Shown: positions 9,228-20,383, numbered from the stretch's first letter. The stretch: 64,000 bases of DNA from Pythium myriotylum (GCA_023091665.1 JALJCQ010000022.1:186001-250000); one strand, 5' to 3'. The notes: generated by a model from the letters alone, not told the origin. Numbers and translations: made by a program.

Positions 9228-11656
9228 TCAAGCAAATGATCGGACCTCATAGAATGCAGACATCATGAGTGCCTGCTCCCGGGAATATGATGCTCGAGTC
9301 TCCTTCATCTTCTTCTCCAAGAACTCGATCATCTCCTGCTTCTCGTTGAGCTGGTTACGATGTGAGCTCACAGCCACCATGTACTTGGTCTGAACAGCAT
9401 GCAGAGTCTTCTTCGTGTAGGTCTCAAGCTTGGACCGCTGCTCGGATAGCTCGTTAATCATGGACTCTTTCTCCTTCAACCTGTCCGTAAGAGCGGTCAC
9501 AGTGACACGCATGGACTCGACAGTGTCGACCTCCATTTGCTACGGAGACAATCGTCAGTATGAAACCACTCATCAGGACCAATGACTCAGTAGTTACCAG
9601 TTGCGCAATGCGCTCTTCGTATTCTGCAATCTTCTCGGCACTGACAGCCGATTGCTTTCCTTGAGATGCCGAGAGAGACGGACGCACAGACGAAGATAGT
9701 TCATCGCCTTGAGCATCTGCACCAGGCGTGGACCCGGACGTGCCACCGGACGTGCCTCCAGACGAGCCTCCGGGCGTGGACCCGGGCGTAGCCGCAGACG
9801 CAGCCCCAGATGTGGACGACGATTCGCGTTCAGTACCTGCTGGAAGACGCTGGCGTAAAGACTCCATCTCTTCGAAGAGCTGATCGTTCTGCCTCTTGAG
9901 CTCGAATACGGATGCCTGCAGTGCCTCCTTGGCTTTCAGCGCCATATCCAATTCGTTCACCAAAGGTGAGTGTTCAGCGCCAGCGCCACCATGCTTGAGC
10001 TCAGTATTCTCACGCTCCAACCGGGCCACACGTTCTCGAAGTGTTGCGACAGATTCGGCGCCGAGTACAAAATCAGCTGCACTGAAGCCACCACCGCGGG
10101 TACCAGTGCTATTTAACGAATCCATTGAAGAGCTGCCATCGTGGCCAAGCGCTCCACGGTTACCACTGCCGGTACGGGCGAGCTGTCCCTCCACAGGAGC
10201 TCCAAACTCGTCGACTTCGTCGTAATCCCGACCGTGCTGTAGGCTTGCAAGCTGACTCCGAAGCTCCTCGAGTTGGTTCTCCAAGAATTCCTTCCCACCC
10301 AACGCACTGTCCAGCTCTTCTTGGAGACGTCGCAGCTTTTGCTCTTTAATCTGCACGCTTGAGTTCGCCTCAACGTTCGCAGTCTCCAACTCCACCACCT
10401 GGTTCTTGTACTTTTCTACGAGAGCTTTCAATGCTGGAATTGTCTTCACCGTGCTCTCCAGATCCATAGTCTTGTCGAGGTTGTACGCGTACTGAGCTTC
10501 CAGATCCTTGATTTGGGTGCGCAAAGCATTCATTTCCTCCAACTTCTTCTTGTATTTTGTGACGCTGGCCTCCAATTTCCCGAGCTGCGCGATCTTGGAC
10601 CTTGAAATGTCGAGTTCGTCTGCCTGACGACGAACCTCATTTTCCAACACCATCATCCGCTCCGTGGACTCTCTCTTGATACGAGCGAGCTCTTCGTTCT
10701 TCTCTTCGAGTTGAACCGTAAGCGCATGGATCTCTCCCTCGACAATCTGCTGGATCTTCTTGTTATCTCGAGTGAGTGTGCTCTGTCTCTCGCTCACGAG
10801 TTTGTCGCGTTCTTCCTCTAGCAAAGTGTGCTTCACCGACAACGCTTCCTTCTCAACGACCACATTCTCTAGCCGTTCAGTGAGTTCTCGCTTCTCACGC
10901 TCCATGTCGAGAAAGCGCAGCTCCATCTGTGATACCTTCTCAAGAGCCTGCGTGAGTTGGAGTTGCAGACTCTCGTTCGACTCGCCTTCGTGGTTGATGT
11001 ACCCGAGTGAGTTGCGGCCTTGGGCCTGCGGCGACGTCAGCTGGAAGCGATGCATGAGCTCTTCAATCGTGTGCATCATGCTGGCTTGCTCCGACGCATC
11101 CATCTGCATGATCGGGTGGATGTAGTCCGACTTGCTCGGACACTGCACGGCGCATCCGAGCAGCAGCTCCACGAGCCGGCAGATCTCTTTGGGGTCCTCA
11201 TTCTTGGCGATCAGCGTCGCGTCGATGAGCTCCTGCGCCTCACAGAGCTGCCCTAGCTCGTCGTGGTAGTACAGTTCGATGGCGCGCAGCAGCGCCTTGA
11301 GGTTGCTGGCCTTGAGCGCCCAGTTGCCGGCCGCGTTCGCGTTGACGAGGTCCACGTTCATGTACTCGGCATCGCTGGCATGGGCACGAGGGTCAGCCGC
11401 GGGAGTCTCTCCACCGATATATCAGGCCCCGGACGTACATGTGGTGCATGACGTGCGCGAGAAAGACGCCGTCCGAGAGGTCCTCGAGCGTGTACACCTG
11501 CGGGCCATTGTAGCCGTCGACTTTGTCTTCAAAGCTCTGGATCTACGGGCCCAAAAGACACGGTTAGACCACGTGCCGAATCGCCAGAGCCGCGACGCGA
11601 CACGGGGCGTCCCGACGTACCCACAGCAGCAAGCTGCGCTCCGCCGCGTCGTCCAT
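9228..11656 (-). CDS. Hook-family coiled-coil protein
   Basis: Four exons (11621-11656, 11439-11542, 9598-11374, 9228-9539) give about 742 residues. The N-terminal 160 residues match the Hook domain, a divergent calponin-homology fold: SLLLWIQSF near the start, TLEDLSDGVFLAHVM, NWALKASNLKALLRAIE and CRLVELLLGCAVQC. Then follows about 500 residues of heptad-rich coiled coil, a Gly/Ser/Thr-rich linker (repeated GGTSG, GSTPG) near residues 560-600, and a last coiled coil. In animals and fungi Hook proteins link cargo to dynein and microtubules. The ATG at 11656 gives MDDAAERSLLLW, a typical Hook opening. Length fits (human Hooks about 720). The gene shares a 208-bp divergent promoter with XPB. 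The exact paralogue (Hook versus other CCDC88/Hook relatives) is not decided. Confidence 0.85.
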
Positions 11657-11769
11657 CTCGTCGTCAGGGGGGACTTGGATAACTAGGACTCGGGCCGTTT
11701 GAACGAGCGAGGGGCGACATCTTCGGCCGCCAAAAAACCTACTGACGTATCAAACCTAGCAAAAATCGT

Positions 11770-11833
11770 GTGGTCCACGTATCCCATGAGAACGCATCAT
11801 CGAATTCCACAGTCCCTTGCTCATTCTCATTGT
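11770..11833 (+). promoter_or_regulatory. XPB core promoter: GTGGTCCAC site and oomycete-type initiator
   Basis: GTGGTCCAC sits at 11770-11778 between the divergent Hook and XPB genes. GCTCATTCTCATTGT at 11819-11833, 32 bp before the XPB ATG, closely resembles the known oomycete Inr plus flanking element (GCTCATTYYNCAWTTT). It suggests a short 5' leader and supports ATG 11865 as the start. Confidence 0.55.
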
Positions 11834-11864
11834 GGGTGGAGAGCTCCAAGATCGGCGAGGGACC

Positions 11865-14312
11865 ATGAGCTCCAAGAGCGCCCCGAAGAAGCTCAAGCGC
11901 AAGTCGCTGGCCGAGGACTATGGCGGATCCATCGGAGAAGACCTGCTGGAGTACATGGAGGAGGACGAGGCCCAGGGCGTGGCCTCCATCGACGCCGTCG
12001 GCGCGTCCAGCAACCTCTCGCGCCGCATCCAGAACCGCCTGCTCAAGCTCAACGAGGTCGCCGGCGACGACAGCTCGGGCTACTTTGACTTCTCCAAGCT
12101 CGACATGAAGAAAGACCACGAGTCGCGACCGGTCTGGGTCTGCCCCAACGGACGCATCTTCCTCGAAGCCTTCTCGCCCATCTACAAACAGGCCTACGAC
12201 TTCCTTGTTGCCATCTCGGAACCCGTCTCGCGTCCCGAGTTTCTCCACGAGTACAAACTCACGCCGTACTCGCTGTATGCTGCCGTGTCCGTGTCCATTG
12301 AAACCGAGAGCATCATCAAGGTTCTCGAACGACTGTCGAAGAACCACCTCCCGGAGGTCATTGTCGGTTTCATCCGTGATTGTACACTCAGCTACGGCAA
12401 GGCCAAGCTTGTGCTCCACCACAACGAATTCTACGTCGAGAGTCTGTACCCAGACGTACTGCGCAAGCTGCTAGAGCACGAACATATCCGTGCGGCAAGA
12501 GTCAAAGACGCCCCCGAGCCGAACAACGCCGACGCAACGAACGGGAATGCTGGGCCGCCGCAGGCCCAAGTTCCTGGCGGCGTAGCAGGTGACAATGAAT
12601 TTATCCAGTCCGATGTGTCAGCCGAGGATCAGGCGAACTTACAGTACCAGAAGCTGTTGAATGAGGACTATGACCAAAGCGAGGAGCATGTCCAGGCGCC
12701 AGGAGGAGGTCCTATCGATGTGCGCAAGACCGTTCGAACCGTCTCGTTCCGAATCCGCAAAACCATGGTCGAGCAGGTGAAGCGCGCGTGTTTAGACATG
12801 GACTACCCGCTCATGGAGGAGTACGACTTTCGTAACGACAAGACCATTCCTGATATTGAGATGGATCTCAAACCGACCACGCGTATTCGAGAATACCAAG
12901 AGAAATCGTTGAGCAAAATGTTTGGTAACGGACGCGCTCGTTCCGGCATCATTGTGCTTCCGTGTGGTGCTGGTAAGACACTTACTGGTGTTACCGCTGC
13001 CTCCACGATCAAGAAGTCGTGTCTCTGCTTGTGCACATCGGCTGTGTCGGTCGAGCAGTGGACGGCACAGTTTAAGATGTGGACAAACATCCCAGAAAAG
13101 AAGATTGCTCGGTTCACTTCCGTCGCCAAAGATTTCATCGACCCTGACTCGGGTGTCATTGTCACGACCTACACGATGGTTGCTTTTGGCGGCAAGCGAG
13201 CTCGTGCGTCAGAAGAAGTTATGCAACTGATCCAGAGCCGCGAGTGGGGCTGCATTCTGCTCGACGAAGTGCACGTCGTGCCGGCTAAGATGTTCCGAAA
13301 GGTTATCGGATCTATTGCCTGTCACTGCAAACTCGGGCTGACTGCGACACTGGTGCGTGAGGATGATCTAATTGGCGATCTGAACTTCCTTATTGGCCCC
13401 AAGCTGTATGAAGCCAACTGGATGGATCTTACACAGAGCGGTTTCTTGGCCAACGTTTCATGTGTTGAAGTGTGGTGCCCCATGGCTGCCGAGTTTTACC
13501 GCGAGTACTTGCGCGAGACCAAGAATGCTCGCCGCCGCGCGTTGCTTTACGTGGCAAACCCGAACAAGTTCACAGCGGCCGAGTTCCTCATTCAGTACCA
13601 CGAGAAGCGGGGCGATAAGATCCTGCTTTTCTCGGACGACGTGTTTGCGCTGCGTTTGTACGCCACGAAGCTCAACAAAGGTTACATTTACGGTGGCACG
13701 GGCGAGCGCGAGCGCATGCGTCTGCTGCAGTCGTTCCGCAACTCGCCACTCGTGAACGTGATTTGTATCTCCAAGGTCGGCGACACCTCGATCGATCTCC
13801 CCGAGGCCAACGTGATCATCCAGGTGTCGTCGCACTTTGGCTCGCGCCGCCAAGAGGCGCAGCGTCTCGGCCGCATTTTGCGACCCAAGGCCAACGCCAC
13901 GGGCGGCTTCAATGCGTTCTTCTACACGCTCATCTCGACCGACACGAACGAGATGTACTACTCGAACAAGCGCCAGCAGTATCTCGTGGACCAGGGCTAC
14001 ACGTTCAAGGTCGTGACGGATCTCTACGACAAGGACACGTTCCAGGGCGTGTTCACCAAGAAAGAGGCCCAGCGCGCGCTGCTGAACGAGGTGCTGAGCG
14101 CGGACGTGGAGAGCGCGGCCAAGGACGAGAACGCGGCGATCCGCGACGACGAGGACCTGTCGCGGCTCGAGCTCGCGGGCGTGGGGCGCAAGAAGAAGAA
14201 GTCGTCGTCGCTCGGCGCGCTCTCGGGCGCCGACGGCACCAAGTACATGGAGTACTCGGCGGGCCACGGCGCCAAGCAGCGCCACAACCTCTTCCGCGAG
14301 CGCTACCGCTAG
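11865..14312 (+). CDS. XPB: TFIIH DNA translocase/helicase XPB (ERCC3/Ssl2)
   Basis: Intronless, about 815 residues (human XPB is 782). It has the N-terminal damage-recognition region (PVWVCPNGRIFLEAFSP) followed by a superfamily 2 helicase core. Walker A is LPCGAGKTL at about 365; motif II is DEVH at about 466; motif III is LTATLVRED with the XPB-specific RED residues at about 490; motif VI is QRLGRILRPK at about 665. The thumb region and Lys-rich tail (KKKKSSSL) are also present. XPB is the TFIIH subunit that opens promoters and takes part in nucleotide excision repair, acting with p52, p8 and XPD. ATG 11865 (MSSKSAPKKLKRKS) is chosen because the frame farther upstream has only TTG and an initiator lies just before. 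All catalytic motifs look intact. Confidence 0.97.
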   Translation: MSSKSAPKKLKRKSLAEDYGGSIGEDLLEYMEEDEAQGVASIDAVGASSNLSRRIQNRLLKLNEVAGDDSSGYFDFSKLDMKKDHESRPVWVCPNGRIFLEAFSPIYKQAYDFLVAISEPVSRPEFLHEYKLTPYSLYAAVSVSIETESIIKVLERLSKNHLPEVIVGFIRDCTLSYGKAKLVLHHNEFYVESLYPDVLRKLLEHEHIRAARVKDAPEPNNADATNGNAGPPQAQVPGGVAGDNEFIQSDVSAEDQANLQYQKLLNEDYDQSEEHVQAPGGGPIDVRKTVRTVSFRIRKTMVEQVKRACLDMDYPLMEEYDFRNDKTIPDIEMDLKPTTRIREYQEKSLSKMFGNGRARSGIIVLPCGAGKTLTGVTAASTIKKSCLCLCTSAVSVEQWTAQFKMWTNIPEKKIARFTSVAKDFIDPDSGVIVTTYTMVAFGGKRARASEEVMQLIQSREWGCILLDEVHVVPAKMFRKVIGSIACHCKLGLTATLVREDDLIGDLNFLIGPKLYEANWMDLTQSGFLANVSCVEVWCPMAAEFYREYLRETKNARRRALLYVANPNKFTAAEFLIQYHEKRGDKILLFSDDVFALRLYATKLNKGYIYGGTGERERMRLLQSFRNSPLVNVICISKVGDTSIDLPEANVIIQVSSHFGSRRQEAQRLGRILRPKANATGGFNAFFYTLISTDTNEMYYSNKRQQYLVDQGYTFKVVTDLYDKDTFQGVFTKKEAQRALLNEVLSADVESAAKDENAAIRDDEDLSRLELAGVGRKKKKSSSLGALSGADGTKYMEYSAGHGAKQRHNLFRERYR

Positions 14313-14679
14313 CAGCTCGAGTTGCTCCGACTAATCCACGATCTGACTATTAGTAGCCGCTGAGCGGGTTCGCTTTTTCGCCTGGTCGTCTGCGACGTGC
14401 GGCGTGTGCAATGTTCCCTCGCTCGAGTGACGGGCCGCCTGCTTCCTTCTTTTCCCTGCCTCCGATATATCCGGACTGGAGTTCCGGCGTGGGAGCCCTA
14501 GCCCTCGTTCGAGGCTGACTTGGCTCTGTCGAGTCGCGACCAGCTGGTGGCCGCTGCGCCAATGGGCGACGGTGGCTGGCGGGGGGAGAGAGCGGCCGGA
14601 ATATGGAGAGGTCTGCGCCTCAACGCTTCTCGGCGCGCATGCTCCGTCACTACGCGAGTCGCCGGCCCTGGTCACGACC
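14313..14679. other. Intergenic region
   Basis: 367 bp between XPB and the membrane-protein gene, same strand. It contains CTCATTC-poor, GC-rich sequence and a GGGGGGAGAGAG purine run near 14581-14592. No gene or clear promoter motif recognised. Confidence 0.4.
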
Positions 14680-15920
14680 ATGGCGGCGCGCGCCCTTCTG
14701 CTGCTGGCGCTCGCGGCCCTGCTCGCCGCGGCGCGCGGCGTCGAGATCTGCGACCAGGTCAAGACGTGTCGCCGCAACGGCAACACCGAGTGCGACCGCA
14801 GCAAGGAAGACTGCCCGCCCTGCATCTTCGCGCTCGAGAACGGCTACACGTGCTGGGACAAGGTCAACACGACCAACACGTGCCCCTTCACGGGCGTCAA
14901 GTACGACTGCTGTGAGTGGGGCCCGAGACGACGTGCCAGGCCAAAAACAGGAACTCATCTCTCTCTCTTGCTCTCTCTCTGACAGCGACAGCATGGGCCG
15001 CCCAAAAGCTGAGCACCACGTCCAACGCGACGGCCAACTCGTTGAAACCCTCGTCCAACTCGACCTCGACGTCCGGAGTCAAGACGAGCGCGAGCGAAGG
15101 CACCCCGGGGGTTCTCTACGCCGCGATCGGTGGCGGCGTCGTGCTCATCGTCATCATCGTGCTCATCGTCGTCTCTCGACGCAAGAAACGCGCGAGCAAC
15201 ATGCCCAAGTTCGGCGAATCGCCGCCCGCAGTGTACAGCAACAAGAACGGCGCCAAGGCCGCGACTGCCAACACGCCGTACATGAACGCACCGAGCACGA
15301 GCAAAGGCCCCGCGTCGTACCATCGCAAGTTCTCGGACCCCGTGCTCGAGTCGTCCAGCGTGAAAGCCACGCCGCAGAAACACCGGTCCGACTACTCGGG
15401 CAACACGACCAAGGACTCGCTCGACGCCATGCTGATGGATAACACACCGCCGACCGCCGTGCTCGGTGACCCACCGTCGCCTCGCAAGCGAGGACTGAGC
15501 AAGGGTTTCAAACGCATCAACTCGGGAGGCAGCCACAAAAGCAACAAACGCACCAGCTCCAACTACGATGTCCAAGCACGCTGCACCAACAATGCCAACG
15601 TGCTGGACGAGTACCTCAAGATGAAACAGGAGATGAACTTCGACGCTGACGTGATGAGTGACTACGGTAGCGACACGATGAGCCTCGACCGCTTCTCGGT
15701 GGCCTCCACCTCGACAATAGGCGGGCACAACGCTCGCGCCATGTCCATGACCGACTCTGAGTATCAGTCGGACCTCTTGCGCTCGCGCACGGAGAGCGAG
15801 TGTTTCAGTGAGATGTCGTACAACGACGAGAAGTATTCCTTTAGCGAGGAGGAACCCGTGACTACTATCATGCTCGACTCCAGCATCGTGCGCAAGCTCA
15901 CCAAGGAAGTCGAGATTTGA
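14680..15920 (+). CDS. Type I single-pass membrane protein, Cys-rich ectodomain
   Basis: Two exons (14680-14911, 14986-15920), about 388 residues. A signal peptide is evident (MAARALLLLALAALLAAARG). It is followed by a compact ectodomain of about 60 residues with eight cysteines (CDQVKTC, CPPCIF, TCWD, TCPF, DC) and then a Ser/Thr-rich stalk with several Asn-Ala/Ser-Thr sites. One transmembrane helix (VVLIVIIVLIVV, about 148-166) is capped by a basic stop-transfer RRKKR. The cytoplasmic tail of about 220 residues is Ser-rich with repeated acidic MSDYGSDTMS-type patches that look like phosphorylation sites. I do not recognise the family. The layout suggests a surface receptor or adhesion protein. 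The intron (74 bp) has a long CT tract before its acceptor. Confidence 0.75.
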
Positions 15921-16182
15921 GCGCGCTTCACCGACAGTTAGGAACTAGAACTCCGCCTTCCGAGCGCTGCTCGTGGTCTCTTCGTCCGTCGTCTTCCTCT
16001 TGCTGTGAAATATTTTATGAGCTCGTGGCGAGCCTCATGCGTTAATGCGAGCTGTAATCTGTTCATACTACTACAAACCGCTTGGGTCTCCTTGCATACT
16101 TCAGAGCAGACGCGCACGATCGGAAAAAGTGTCCTTTCTCATCTTTACTACGAAGTACAGTCTTACGTGATTCAGTACCAGC

Positions 16183-17193
16183 TCAGATGACTTGGCCTTC
16201 CTTTCGTACAACGCGCGAGCGCGTCGCTCGCTTTGAGCGCGGGGTTTCTTCGTCTCCCTCATCCACCGCGAGGTCTTCTCTGTCCTCGGGCTGGGTCTCG
16301 TCCACGTCTTTGTCGTTGCTCTCACTCCCCAGGGGCGCCTTTGGGTCGCTCGACGTCTGGTGGCCATCGGGCGCTTGATGGGCAGTGGGCACCTTGTCGT
16401 CATCTACCACAGGGATCTCGACGGCCTCTTCCCTTCGCTCCCCAACGGGAGGAGGCTGTTGAGGAACTAGCCCGTCGGGGGCCTTGCCCGTCGGAGCCAC
16501 GGCGCCAAAGCGCCGCATGCACTCTTCCGCGATAAAGTCGAGCACTTTTTGATAAATCCGCGAGCGGAACTCGACGCGCTCGTGGCCTTCGAGGTAGGAG
16601 GGCAGCGGCACGACGATGCCGTCAAAGTCCTGCATGGCCGAGGGGTACGGCATCTGCGGGGCCTGCGGTCCGTTGGGCAGGATGACGACGCCGCTGGGGA
16701 GCACTTCGGGCGTGGCCGAGGCCATGTTGGCGCCGACCATCTGCGCGGCGGCGGCGGCCATGGCGTTGGCGCCTTCGACGCCGAGCGCGTGGAGCTGCAT
16801 CATGGACTGGTTCATGGCCGAGGTGGCGACGATGCCGTTGCGGCCGAGGATGGCGTGGACGTCGTCGGGCGAGGGCACGCCGGGCACGGCGGACACGGCG
16901 GACACGGCGGCGGCGGCGCCGGGGCTCATGCGCACCTTGCCGTAGGGCACGTAGCGGTGTCCGGCGCGCGCCATGGCGCTCGTGGGCGACTCGTCCTTGC
17001 CTGCGCGCTTGTCCTTGCGCGCGAAGCGGTTCTTGGCGTCGAGCTTGCGCTGGTGCTCGTTCTGGCGGTGGCGGTGCTCGTCGCAGAGGTTGTGCGCCTG
17101 CCCGGAGGTCTTGAGCGCGCGCTCGTTGTTGCACTTGCCCGTCTTGTAGAGACACTTGCCCCGGTAGCCCGGCCGCGGCGTCTCGTCGGCCAT
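16183..17193 (-). CDS. Protein with N-terminal Cys/His motif, function unknown
   Basis: Intronless, about 336 residues, ATG at 17193. The first 60 residues hold a putative metal site C14-x6-C21-x12-H34-x2-C37-x2-H40 inside a basic segment ending RKLDAKNRFARKDKR. I know this arrangement (basic, 'LCDEHR', 'N.H.RKLD') as a recurring motif in oomycete and other stramenopile proteins thought to be nuclear, but no function is fixed. The middle is Ala/Met-rich and low complexity (AMAAAAAQMVGANMA). A helical patch PLPSYLEGHERVEFRSRIYQ follows, then an acidic tail ending in basic RSKRATRSRVVRK. Nuclear DNA- or RNA-binding is a guess. The gene is convergent with the upstream membrane-protein gene. Confidence 0.7.
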   Translation of the reverse strand: MADETPRPGYRGKCLYKTGKCNNERALKTSGQAHNLCDEHRHRQNEHQRKLDAKNRFARKDKRAGKDESPTSAMARAGHRYVPYGKVRMSPGAAAAVSAVSAVPGVPSPDDVHAILGRNGIVATSAMNQSMMQLHALGVEGANAMAAAAAQMVGANMASATPEVLPSGVVILPNGPQAPQMPYPSAMQDFDGIVVPLPSYLEGHERVEFRSRIYQKVLDFIAEECMRRFGAVAPTGKAPDGLVPQQPPPVGERREEAVEIPVVDDDKVPTAHQAPDGHQTSSDPKAPLGSESNDKDVDETQPEDREDLAVDEGDEETPRSKRATRSRVVRKEGQVI

Positions 17194-17269
17194 GCTTCAA
17201 ATATCGCCGCGCGCGAAAAGGGTCTGATCCTGAGTTTCTCCGTCGGCCGCGGGTCTGATTCTGCCGCCC

Positions 17270-17271
<2 letters not shown>

Positions 17272-17299
<28 letters not shown>
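17272..17299. repeat. (GA)14 microsatellite
   Basis: Uninterrupted 28-bp GA run 79 bp upstream of the Cys/His-motif gene start at 17193, in its promoter or 5' leader (reads as CT on the gene strand). Confidence 0.95.
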
Positions 17300-17300
<1 letters not shown>

Positions 17301-17426
17301 CAAGGGGAGGCAAAATGAGAAGAGCGATTCCCCACCGACGGAAGGGCGGGGTAAGTTACGAGACCAGAGAGAGGACATTTCCGCGTATTTTACGATACGG
17401 TAAAATACAGAGATACAAAAACCAGG

Positions 17427-18548
17427 CTAAGCTGATCCCTTGGGGTGGCGGCGGTGGACACGGATGTGGACCCTGACCGAGTCGGCGGTCTCCGGCTTCT
17501 GTGCGAGGCTCTTGTGCTGCTTGCGCGCCGAGTCGAGCTTGAGGCTCTTGAGCTCGGGCTTGAGCTTGCCGTCGGACGTGAAAATGCCGAAGTAGCCTTC
17601 GACCGTGCTGTCGGCCTGCGCGTTCGCGATCTTCCACGACTCGTCGAAGCCAGCGAAGTAGTAGTACTGGAGCTTCTTCTGCTTGGCCAGCTTGTAGAAG
17701 TCCGCAAAGTAGCGCTGCAGCAAGGACACACCGCTAGATCAGTCGCTGAACACACCGCTTTGACAAAATGGACAGCAATAACGTACCGCAGAGTTTGCTG
17801 GCGACGCCACGCTCGCACCATCGTGCTTGCCACCCGACGCCCAGCCCGTCTCACCGATGACCACCGACTTCTTGTACTGCTTGGCGACTTGTTCGACCTT
17901 CTGGTAACGCTCGTAAAAGTAAGCGGCAGCCTTGGGCGCGTCCACCTTCTCCCAGAAGGGGAACATGTTGGCAGAAACGTAATCCACGACCTGGAAGAGC
18001 TTCTGATACTGGAGGTACGTGTCGCCGATGTCGCCGATCGACACAGGCACGTCGAGCTTGGCATTCTTGCAGATTTGCTTGATCTCCTTGAAGTAGGAAA
18101 TCGCCGTGTCGGCCGTCACGTCCTTGCGGTAGATCGCCTCGCTGCCGACGTGGATGCTCACGACCGTGTTCTTGTTGATGAGCTTGGTGTTCTTGATGAG
18201 CTCCTTGAACTTGTCCCGCTCGGCGTCAAACACAGCCTTCTCCGGGCCTACCCAGAGGCCCAGTTCGAGCTTGAGGCCAGCAGCAATGACGGCTGGCACG
18301 GCGGCATTAGCCTGGTCACAGTCCGTGAGGCTGTAGAGACGCACAATGTTGGTGACCTTCTTGAGTGTGGCGAGCTCGTTCTTGATTTGAGCAGCGCCCT
18401 TGCATTTCTGCGCTGGCGGAGCCCAGTCGGGACCATTGCGGATGTTGTAGTTGATACCGTAAAGCTTGAAGTCTTGGGCGGCGGCGACGTCTGTCGACAC
18501 GGCAAGCGCGAGCAGCGCTGCGGCAGCAGCATTCACGAAGCGAAGCAT
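17427..18548 (-). CDS. Secreted GH17 endo-1,3-beta-glucanase (copy 1)
   Basis: Two exons (17787-18548, 17427-17714), about 349 residues. A signal peptide (MLRFVNAAAAALLALAVS, cut near AAAQ) is followed by a GH17 barrel: LYGINYNIRNGPDW, VRLYSLTDCDQ and LELGLWVG. The likely acid/base Glu lies in IHVGSEAIYR, and the nucleophile Glu in VIGETGWASGG, followed by EAFDE-type GFDESWK. GH17 enzymes cut 1,3-beta-glucan, the main oomycete wall polymer, so wall remodelling is the likely role; action on plant callose is also possible. The tail after the catalytic domain is short and basic, with no GPI signal seen. It is the downstream member of a tandem pair; both genes carry one intron at the same codon (after the Ala of SPAN-S/A-A). 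Confidence 0.92.
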
Positions 18549-18775
18549 CTTCAGGTGACGTAGAGTGGAAGGTGCTCGGTGCTTGGCTGAAGATTGGCGA
18601 CTGACGGAATCGCATTGGAGGTCGAGTGGCAGAGGTGGAGATGAGCAGTAAATCAGACCTTTATAAACACATGCAAGTGGCGTGGCACATGCGCGTCACT
18701 GGATTGTGTCTATCGCAAAGACCTTTTATGTTTTATACGCGGAAGACGAAGGGATCTTTTCAAAACACATCGAAG

Positions 18776-19928
18776 CTACAAGGGGCAGTTGGCCGCGAGC
18801 ACAGTTGGTTTGGGGCTCGGATTACCCCCCGAAGACGGAGGTGAACTAGATTCTGGAACTGGCGTGCTGGACGGCGATGGGAAGGCAGCCGTAATCTCGT
18901 GACTGTCGCTCGGCCAGAGATGAAGATCCAGGAACTCCCTCTTGAGGGTTCGGTCAGGATTGAAAATCCCGAAACAAGCTTCCACCGTGTCGGCGCCGTG
19001 GATCGCAAGCTTCCACGGTTCATCAAAGGCCTCAAAGTAGTAGTACTTCCATTTGTGGGAGTTTGCTAAAGCGTGAAAGTCCTTCAGATATCTCTGCACA
19101 CGAGGCCGAAGTTAGTTAGCCAGTTTCATTTTCCCAAGAAGAGCACCGACTTACCGCTGCATTTGCCGGACTCGCGGTGGATGCGTTGGCGTTCGAGCCA
19201 TGCGAAGCCCATCCAGTCTCACTGATGACAAAATCCTTCTTTTGCGCGCTCGCCTGATCTATGAGTGGCTGCATCCGAGAAAGAAAGTAGGCTGCTGCCT
19301 CCTCCACGCGCTTCTTCTCCCAGAATGGAAAACCATTCGCTGATACAAAGTCTACGGCGTCGACTAGCTCTGGGTGAGCAAGGTAGACATCGCCAATCTC
19401 AGCGATAGTGACGGGGATCCCAATATTCTTTGCAGTGACGATCGCTTTGATCTCCTTCATGTTCGCAATGATTTGTGCCGTCGTGACTTCCTTGCGATAG
19501 ACAGCCTCGCTGCCAACGTGAATGGCCGTCACGAGGTTTTGGTTGAGAAGCGTGTTGGTGGCGATCATCTCGATAAGACGAGTCTTCTCCGCGTTAAACA
19601 CTCGCGGGTCATCGTTGACCCAAAGCCCGAGCTCGACCTTCAGGTTGTGTCTTTTGGCGGCAGCAAGCACAACGTTTCCTTGATTGCAGTCGACGAGGCT
19701 ATAGATTCGGACGCGCGATGCTATGGTGGCAATCGCAGCAAAGTCTGCGTCGACTGTAGCGTCCGACTTGCATTTGGTCCCTAGCGGAGCCCAGTCGGGG
19801 CCACTGCGAATGTTGTAGTTGATGCCATACAACGCGAGGTCTGGCGGTGATGCGGACGTAATGGCTGTCACGAACGGAGTCACGAAGAGTATCCAGAGAA
19901 CAAGTGGGTGGAAGATTGATCGAAGCAT
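18776..19928 (-). CDS. Secreted GH17 endo-1,3-beta-glucanase (copy 2)
   Basis: Two exons (19155-19928, 18776-19093), about 363 residues, closely paralogous to the neighbour at 17427-18548. Signal peptide from ATG 19928: MLRSIFHPLVLWILFVTPFV. Shared blocks are LYGINYNIRSGPDWAP, VRIYSLVDCNQ, AIHVGSEAVYRK (acid/base Glu), VISETGWASHG (nucleophile Glu) and YYFEAFDEPWKLA. It differs by a C-terminal Pro/Ser-rich extension (SPSSTPVPESSSPPSSGG), likely O-glycosylated, ending in a lone Cys. Third-position G/C is clearly lower than in copy 1 (for example ATT, GCA and TCT are frequent), pointing to divergence after duplication or lower expression. The intron is at the identical position. Intergenic distance to copy 1 is 227 bp. 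Confidence 0.92.
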
Positions 19929-20383
19929 GGTGGTCTGGAACAAGGGTTGAGGGCAGATGAGTCCTGTTCTCCAGGAGTCCGACAAGGAAATGAGGTGATG
20001 GTGGGAGACCATACTGCTGCCGAACACCAAGTCTCACATCACGAGGTGGCAGTTGAAACCCGCTGATTCGAACGTTCTTGGGGTCTACTGCGAAAGGTCG
20101 CTGGCCTTGTCCCATGACCAACGACTGATTCGCAAAGTGAGATTGGGAGACAGGAATGCACGGCGCTTTCGAGTCTCAGACGCGCGAGGGCGAGAGCAAG
20201 ATCCCAAGCGCAATCCTCGCGTGAGCCCCGAACAAGAGATTGATAGATAGATAGAGAGAAGTATGAATAAGAAAAGAGTCGTATTCGTACAGATTCGGTC
20301 TGAACTGGGCACAGTCGTATGCGTCGAGTGTGCGCCACGGGAGGTCGCGCGGCAATAGTGGCAGGGGAGGAATAGTCGAGCAG
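19929..20383. other. Intergenic region
   Basis: 455 bp between CGR1 and GH17 copy 2. A short GATA microsatellite (around 20242-20254) is present. The GH17 copy 2 promoter should lie at its low-coordinate end. No gene found. Confidence 0.4.

Noticed and set aside
13458..14285. 275-codon minus-strand frame opposite XPB
   Set aside because: Val/Leu/Arg/His-rich antisense frame caused by third-position G/C bias; XPB motifs lie on the plus strand.
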